Positions 58,620-64,000 of a stretch of 64,000 nucleotides of DNA are shown one piece after another. The DNA is taken from contig KL197731.1 of NCBI GenBank assembly GCA_000697665.1, positions 133,108-197,107 of the forward strand. Reading direction: 5' to 3'. Under the pieces are notes generated by a model that saw nothing but the letters and a program-made list of their open reading frames with translations, was not told the origin of the DNA and did no database searches. Made by a program: the position numbers and the translations under genes. This DNA is from Jaapia argillacea MUCL 33604. Taxonomy: Eukaryota; Basidiomycota; Agaricomycetes; Jaapiales; Jaapiaceae. The number at the start of each line of letters is the position of its first letter. Position 1 is the first letter of the stretch.

Positions 58620-60106
58620 GGAGCCCTCCCACAACGCAGACAGAGAACCAAGGAACCCATGCCTACGGGAAGCAATGACCAAGTCGTAAGGTGGGCAATC
58701 TAGCAAATGACGGTGGAGTCTGGTTCGTTACCTCTTGATCGGCACATGTCTAAGATACACCTATCGATGCAGCCACACAAGTCCTCGTAAACGGCGAGAG
58801 CGTGTTGGAAGAAGTTCCGATCATTTCGAGATGGGACTGGAGGAAAGGGGTGGAATCTTGGCAAATTTCTTGAAAATCGGCGGTAGTTCTTGATGTTATG
58901 ATCTACGAGTAGATGGCCAGTTGCAGCTGAAGATGAATGATAAGCCTCACATCTCGCAGAAGGATGTTAAGGGGCACACATATGAGGGACACGGCTACTG
59001 GAAGATGTTACTCGACTGCACAGTGACTGGATGGACGTGGGTGCCAAATGGACGGACATGGAGCTCGAGGGACGCAGTAACAAACTAATCAAGAAAGTGA
59101 TGGCGAAGACAGTGGGGATTAGTCGTCGAATGCAATTTCAGTGTTGGTGCAGGGTTGTGAGAACGTTCAACCGGAATGACAGGAGCAGTGAAGTTGACCA
59201 AGTCAATCCCTGGGTGGGAAAGGTACTAGTGGCGAGAATAGTGTGGCTAGATCAGCGCGTTTGGGAACCCTATACCCATCGATCCAAATTCATAGCCAAT
59301 TGTGATGTGGCTAGGAATCGGGAAGCATGATATCCGAGAAAGTGCGATGTGATGGCCGCTGCTACACCGCTCCCTCCTCTGGTAGGTTGATGGTGTGAGA
59401 TTGTGTCCCTGTTGACATGATAAGATTTGTACAACTAGAAACGAGCACGTACATCCGCGTTAACGTTGAGGATGCTCGTCAGTTGAAGGCGGGACGTGGT
59501 AACTGGTTGATGCGAATGACAACAAGGTATATTGCGATCGGGGACCGCGGTGAAGTGACTCAACTGACCATCGACTTGAACTGCATGCATCAGGTCAACG
59601 TTCAATTTTCAACTCCCACTGGCATCCTGCTGATTGATCGGTATGTTGATCACAGAGCTCCGGAGGTAACGACAGCGAGGATACTGCATTCTTCGTTGAT
59701 TTTCTCCGTCTTGTCACGAGTGCCACATGGCTCTGGTTTACGTGCAGGCTTGGCGGCCACATCCTCTCTGAATATGATGATTGTCTTCTGCTACATCGAT
59801 TGAGGATAACCGGAGGTGTTCCTGCACTTGGAATCCTTACAACCCACCCGAAAGGGCATTGAAACCAGGTGGACCATTGGGTGGTGAACCCGCGGCCTTG
59901 GATCGCATCCAACTGATTTGACTTCACACCCAAATGTTGGAGGTAAAAATTGGAATAGTTGAATCGAACAGACAAACAAGACGAAGGGGGGAGATGAAAG
60001 CGAAGGACGAAATGAAAAGGAATTAAAGGCCGGAAAAAGTGGACATGAAAGATTACAATGATGGTACAGGAATGGTGGTCTGCAGCGATAGCAAGCTCGA
60101 GCTCGG
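58620..60106. repeat. Upstream region of P450-8 and 3' flank of P450-9
   Basis: No gene. It aligns with 45700-47647 upstream of P450-6, but without the solo LTR: at about 59500 one AACTG is present and no insert. Confidence 0.6.
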
Positions 60107-62311
60107 TTAGTCGACGTGGATTTCGTCCGTTTGCATTTCACGGATCAGTTCTTCAGCGGCTTTCGACCTAGGCTTAATGGTGCACTTAAAGGGGACCGGC
60201 GAACTGTAATCAGCAAATGAAGTTTGTTAGCTCATTTGTTGAGTCGAGAAAAAGAAATCGAGCTTACGATATAACTCCCGGACTCATTCGAGGTTTCACG
60301 AAGACTGGTTCGCCTCTTTCGTCAAGAGGGAGCCCGATATCGAAGACCGAGAGAAGTGAAGAGACGATGCTGTACATCGCGTTGTCACTCAGATGTCTTC
60401 CAGGGCAAATCCTATTGTCGGATGTCCATCCAGTAAGTACTGCGAGTCAAGTTGTGTGATGAAGCTGATGGAGAACACTCACCGGCGGCCAAAGCCAAAT
60501 GCCGCAACACTGGGGTCTCTAACCTCTGGGTTCAACTTCCCGTCCTTCAAAAATCTCTCGGGTTTGAACTTCTCGGGCTCAGGATAAGCGACAGGATCGT
60601 GGAGCATCGACCTGAGACAAGACGACGAGAAACGAGTCAAAAACATCGAGAGACAACAAAAAAAGACCGTACCAGGCATTCCCGAAAACAATGGAACCTT
60701 TCGGAATGAAATACCCGTTGAACACGTCGTCTTCAGAGGCAGCATGGGGAAAACCTGCGCAATGGATTTGAGGTGACTCGAACAGATTAGTACTCGATGA
60801 AAACACCGACCGATAGGCGTGATGGGTAACCAACGCATAGTCTCCTTCATCAACGCCTCTATATATTGTAGTCGACCTCGGTCAGAAAAGCTTGGTAGAT
60901 GCGAGTTTCCGATGACGGTGTCCAACTCTGCCTGAGCGCGCTTCTGAACGTCTGGATGGGTGATCAAGGCAAGAAATAAGACCCTGATGGCCGCAGTCGT
61001 CTTGGAGACATCAGTGAGCACATCGTAGAGCTTTCACTTTGAAGAGAACGCTCACAGTATCGGCGCCACCTTCAAAGAGCGAGGCTCTGAGTTGATGCCA
61101 ATCACAAGAGCACGCACTTACCAGCAAATGCAATGGCAGTGACATTTCTTGCACGGAGTCCTTCCTCTTCGGAATTATCTTTGGGGAGACCTTGCAAAAG
61201 GGCACTCGCAACTGACGGCCGCATCACTAAACCCTTGTCCTGCGATCTGATTGAGCTGGAAATTCAGAGCTGCAGAGAGATGGGATAGCTCACGAATGCC
61301 TCCTTCGTGACGTCGAAAGGCTCGTTAATGAACCTGTCCTTCAGACGTCTCCATTCTTCTGCCTTCCTCTTGAAGCCGGCCCCAGGAAACCACGCAGGAA
61401 CATATTTTACTAAGAAATGCAGAACCCGAGACAAGTCAGATTTTGAGAGAAACAGAGTGAACACTAGACCGACTCACGAATGGGAATGAAATCGACCAGA
61501 AAAGCACCCGGGAGGCTAGCAAGGGAAACACTCTCGACCGCCTCTTCAGAAATGGTCACGAACTTATCACTCTTGTCTGTTACTGTGATCCCATACGCAA
61601 TATCCATGATAGCGGCGGTGAATGCGCTAAAAGAAAAAATGACACAAAGTGAACGGGACAAAGGGGTGGTAGCCGTACAAGCGGATATGATCATAGAAAT
61701 CTTCAGGGGTTTCCAATAGTTTGCGGAGGAACACTCGTGATTCCCTCGCCTGGATGTCCTTGTACTTATCCACAGCCGACCGGTTGAAATGTTGATGGAA
61801 CACCCTTCGGTATTCCCGCCATTGAGAACCGTACCGCATTATAGAAAATAGACGGTCCCATCCCATCCTGATAACTGATCAGATGGTGGAATCAAAACAT
61901 ACTGAGAAAAGCTTTACAATTCTACGATCATCGGCAATCTCGCTCGGTCGGAATAGATGGAAGACCTCTTTCCAAGCAACTGGGAAGCGACTTCGACGGA
62001 GCCAACCAGAATCATAGTTTTACCCAATACCCGAAGAGAGACCACATCGCCTACAGTGACATACCCGAATGAGTGAGTGACAGAGGGTGGGTGAAATTTT
62101 GAAAATACCACACACCATATTTCTTGCGGTATTCGTCGAACTTCAACCACATGTTGTCCTTCGGAACATCCAACAAATTGCCTATAAAGGGCAGGCCGGG
62201 TGGACCGGGTGGGAGAGGCATATCATTTCGGGGTCGTTTGGGGAAGAGACAGTAGGTGAAGTACATCAACAAGCCAACGCAGGCCAACGCTACAGCTTCG
62301 GAAAGGGACAT
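60107..62311 (-). CDS. P450-9: cytochrome P450 monooxygenase, apparently intact
   Basis: ATG 62311 (MSLSEAVALACVGLLMYF) to TAA 60109-60107 (DEIHVD). Blocks: LPPGPPGLPFIGNLLDVPKDN, MGWDRLFSIMRYGSQW, FTAAIMDIAYGITV, LKYVPAWFPGAGFKRK, GGADT (14-nt exon at 61056-61069), ETMR, PERFLKDGK, FGFGRR and ICPGRHLSDN. Exon 6 begins DKGLVMRPSVAS, shared with P450-7 only. No stop or frameshift. It is the duplicate of P450-7. Confidence 0.87.
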
Positions 62312-62366
62312 GGCAAGGAGAATTCACGACAGCCGGGCAACTGAGGATATCAGGAATCGAGGAGGC

Positions 62367-62374
62367 CTTTATAT
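62367..62374 (-). promoter_or_regulatory. TATA box of P450-9
   Basis: Minus-strand ATATAAAG, about 56-63 bases before the ATG. Confidence 0.6.
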
Positions 62375-62904
62375 CCAGAACTCCCCAACCAGACGGGCCA
62401 AAATAACGTTGGCAGTCTATGAACTCGTGATGGGGCACGGCTACAAAGTGCATTCTTGATGGACAAGTCTGGCAGTCTGGAAACCATTTGTTGAGGGAGC
62501 GCCGCCACTCCCGGCGAAGACGCAGAGTGTGTTTGAGGTTTGAAGAAGTTCCGATGGTCTGGCGCGGTTAGCTCTTCTTGCATGTCCTAACCATCACAAT
62601 CGGTATACCATTCTTGACGACACCGGTGCTCAGCGCTCACCGGGGGCAACGCTTGGCTCCAAGTTGGGTATTGACCAACTGCATTAAGGATACTGTGACC
62701 ACAACTGTGGTTGAGCTGGCCTGAAGGACAAAAGAATCAAGGGCGCATGGTATACGGATAATCGATGGATTGAAGAGACCGTATCGCGGTACAAAGTTCA
62801 AGTTCTGCTTGGTGAGCGTATTCGTCGATGATGTAGGGTTACAGGAGGCGAACAGAGGCGAACCTGCAGCTGGTTTGCCAAACTCCACACCGTGTTGAAC
62901 TCGT

Positions 62905-62976
62905 TAGTCTCATACCAATACCGTCACAGCGTCTCCACACGAAGCATGAGTATGTAACGGTATTGGAACGAGACTA
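62905..62976. mobile_element. MITE-like element, 72 bp, with terminal inverted repeats
   Basis: The element begins tagtctcataccaataccgt and ends acggtattggaacgagacta, which are inverted repeats with two or three mismatches over 20 bases. It is flanked by TTGAACTCGT (62895-62904) and TTGAAATCGT (62977-62986). The paralogous site near 50365-50374 has one gtgaactcgt and no insert. This fits a small non-autonomous DNA transposon. The family is not clear. Confidence 0.6.
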
Positions 62977-63242
62977 TTGAAATCGTGTCAGCCATGTGGC
63001 GGTGTGGATTTCCATTTTTGGAACCAGTTCAGGGCCACTGGATTGTTCAGTCTCACCTCCTCCTCCGTTCTCGTCGACGATACGAACTGGAAGCATCAGA
63101 GGGAACGTTCACTGAAGTTTCTGACACGACTTGTACTGTTCTACGATACCCTTTACGAAAAATATCGCTCACTCACAAACATATCTTACGTCCTAAACGT
63201 CTTCCGCACACATATCCCTGACGAAATCAAGCTGTTGACGTG

Positions 63243-64000
63243 AGGTTCAGTGCGCCTCGATCCCTATCGCCTGAACCGAGGTATGATTCTCTTCCCACTC
63301 TTTCCCTGCTGAAGGAATATATATTGACGACTAATCAGGCGGCGACAACCACGAAAGAGCTTCACTTTCGGTCTGCCCTCAGACGACGAAGACTATGACT
63401 CCTCCGACGAAAGCCAAGCCTCTGGGTCTTCCTCAAGTTCTTCCTCTGCATCTGCCGAGTATGAAACTGATTCTGAGGTAGCTGGTATCTCTCGGTAAGT
63501 CAACTTCGCTTCCTAGGCGTGTTGTTATGAATAACACGTGGTTATCATAGGAGACCAGCTCGAGGGAGGAGTGCTGCCGAACAGCGTTATATCGAGGATA
63601 CCATAGCCTCTATTAGGCTTCGGACGCGGCACAAAGATCCATACGAAGAGTGGCAGAAGCAACTGAAGCATGATTCCTTGGTCCGTTCTCCTTTCCTCCT
63701 TTCCGAAGAATTACTTTCTTATTGCACCAGTTATCCCTTGCTAGGCGACTACACGTCGAGAACAAGCTTCCATCCGAACCCAGCGCCACACCGAGTAAAC
63801 CCAAGCCGAGAAAGAGCGCAAAGAACGACTGGCAGCCCTCCACCGGAAACAAATGGAAGAGGTCCAATCTCGGTTATCATCCCTTGAGCTCCAGCGGAAA
63901 GCGGAAGAGGACAAACTACGTGAAGGTTGGAAGTTACGAGATAAACGATTATGGGAATGAATAGAGGCTGTTATTAAGATTGAGGAAGATAAAGTGAGAG
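63243..64000 (+). pseudogene. GLE1: GLE1 second copy, 5' part, inactivated
   Basis: Close copy of the start of GLE1 at 50.6-52.2 kb, running off the window end. The start codon is lost: the first copy has ggcATGAGG, this one gacGTGAGG at about 63240. In the acidic exon, 21 bases are missing in frame (seven codons, after gggtc near 63430). In the coiled-coil exon there is TAA at 63796-63798 (first copy CAG, Gln) and TGA at 63958-63960 (first copy CGA, Arg). The introns and the exon with IEDTIASIRLRTRHKDPYEEW are kept, without the N gap. The part beyond the window cannot be judged. It is almost surely a pseudogene as read. Confidence 0.85.

Overview
The window looks like genomic DNA of a filamentous basidiomycete, most likely Agaricomycetes. 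Genes are cut by many 48-70 nt GT-AG introns, spacing is compact, and the families are typical of mushroom-forming fungi: a DUF6534-type membrane protein, an unnamed seven-helix membrane family, a MACPF-like/LamG-like protein, a CmcJ/AsaB-like oxygenase and a nine-member P450 family. All gene models below were assembled by hand from frames, splice signals and comparison between paralogs.

Layout. 1-2.0 kb: no convincing gene. 2.0-6.1 kb (+): a seven-helix membrane protein and a MACPF-like/LamG-like protein. 7.3-12.8 kb (+): two tandem P450s (P450-1 dead, P450-2 plausible). 13.3-14.6 kb (-): a seven-bladed lactonase-like protein. 16.3-18.5 kb (-): P450-3. 18.9-21.6 kb: unresolved coding-like fragments. 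23.1-24.6 kb (+): an F-box protein. 25.4-27.5 kb (-): a DUF6534 membrane protein. 29.7-31.3 kb (-): a RING-finger/coiled-coil protein. 32-34.5 kb: a broken ORF and a local duplication. 34.7-49.9 kb (-): P450-4 to P450-7 head to tail. 50.6-53.5 kb (+): a GLE1-like mRNA export factor interrupted by a 667-base N gap. 54.0-55.0 kb (+): the CmcJ/AsaB-like oxygenase. 56.3-62.3 kb (-): P450-8 and P450-9. 63.2 kb to the end: a second, dead copy of the 5' part of GLE1.

The nine P450s share one exon plan of about 12 exons, a heme motif split by an intron, a 14-nt micro-exon carrying the oxygen-activation motif, and similar promoter and 3' flanks. The block P450-6/P450-7/GLE1 was duplicated as P450-8/P450-9/GLE1-copy. 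Because the two copies can be aligned, a solo LTR in one and a small inverted-repeat element in the other can be recognised by their empty sites.

Functionally this is an expanding and decaying oxidase array. No polyketide synthase, peptide synthetase or terpene synthase is visible, so a biosynthetic cluster is not shown. The lactonase-like and CmcJ-like genes could share a metabolic context with the P450s, but that is only inferred from proximity.
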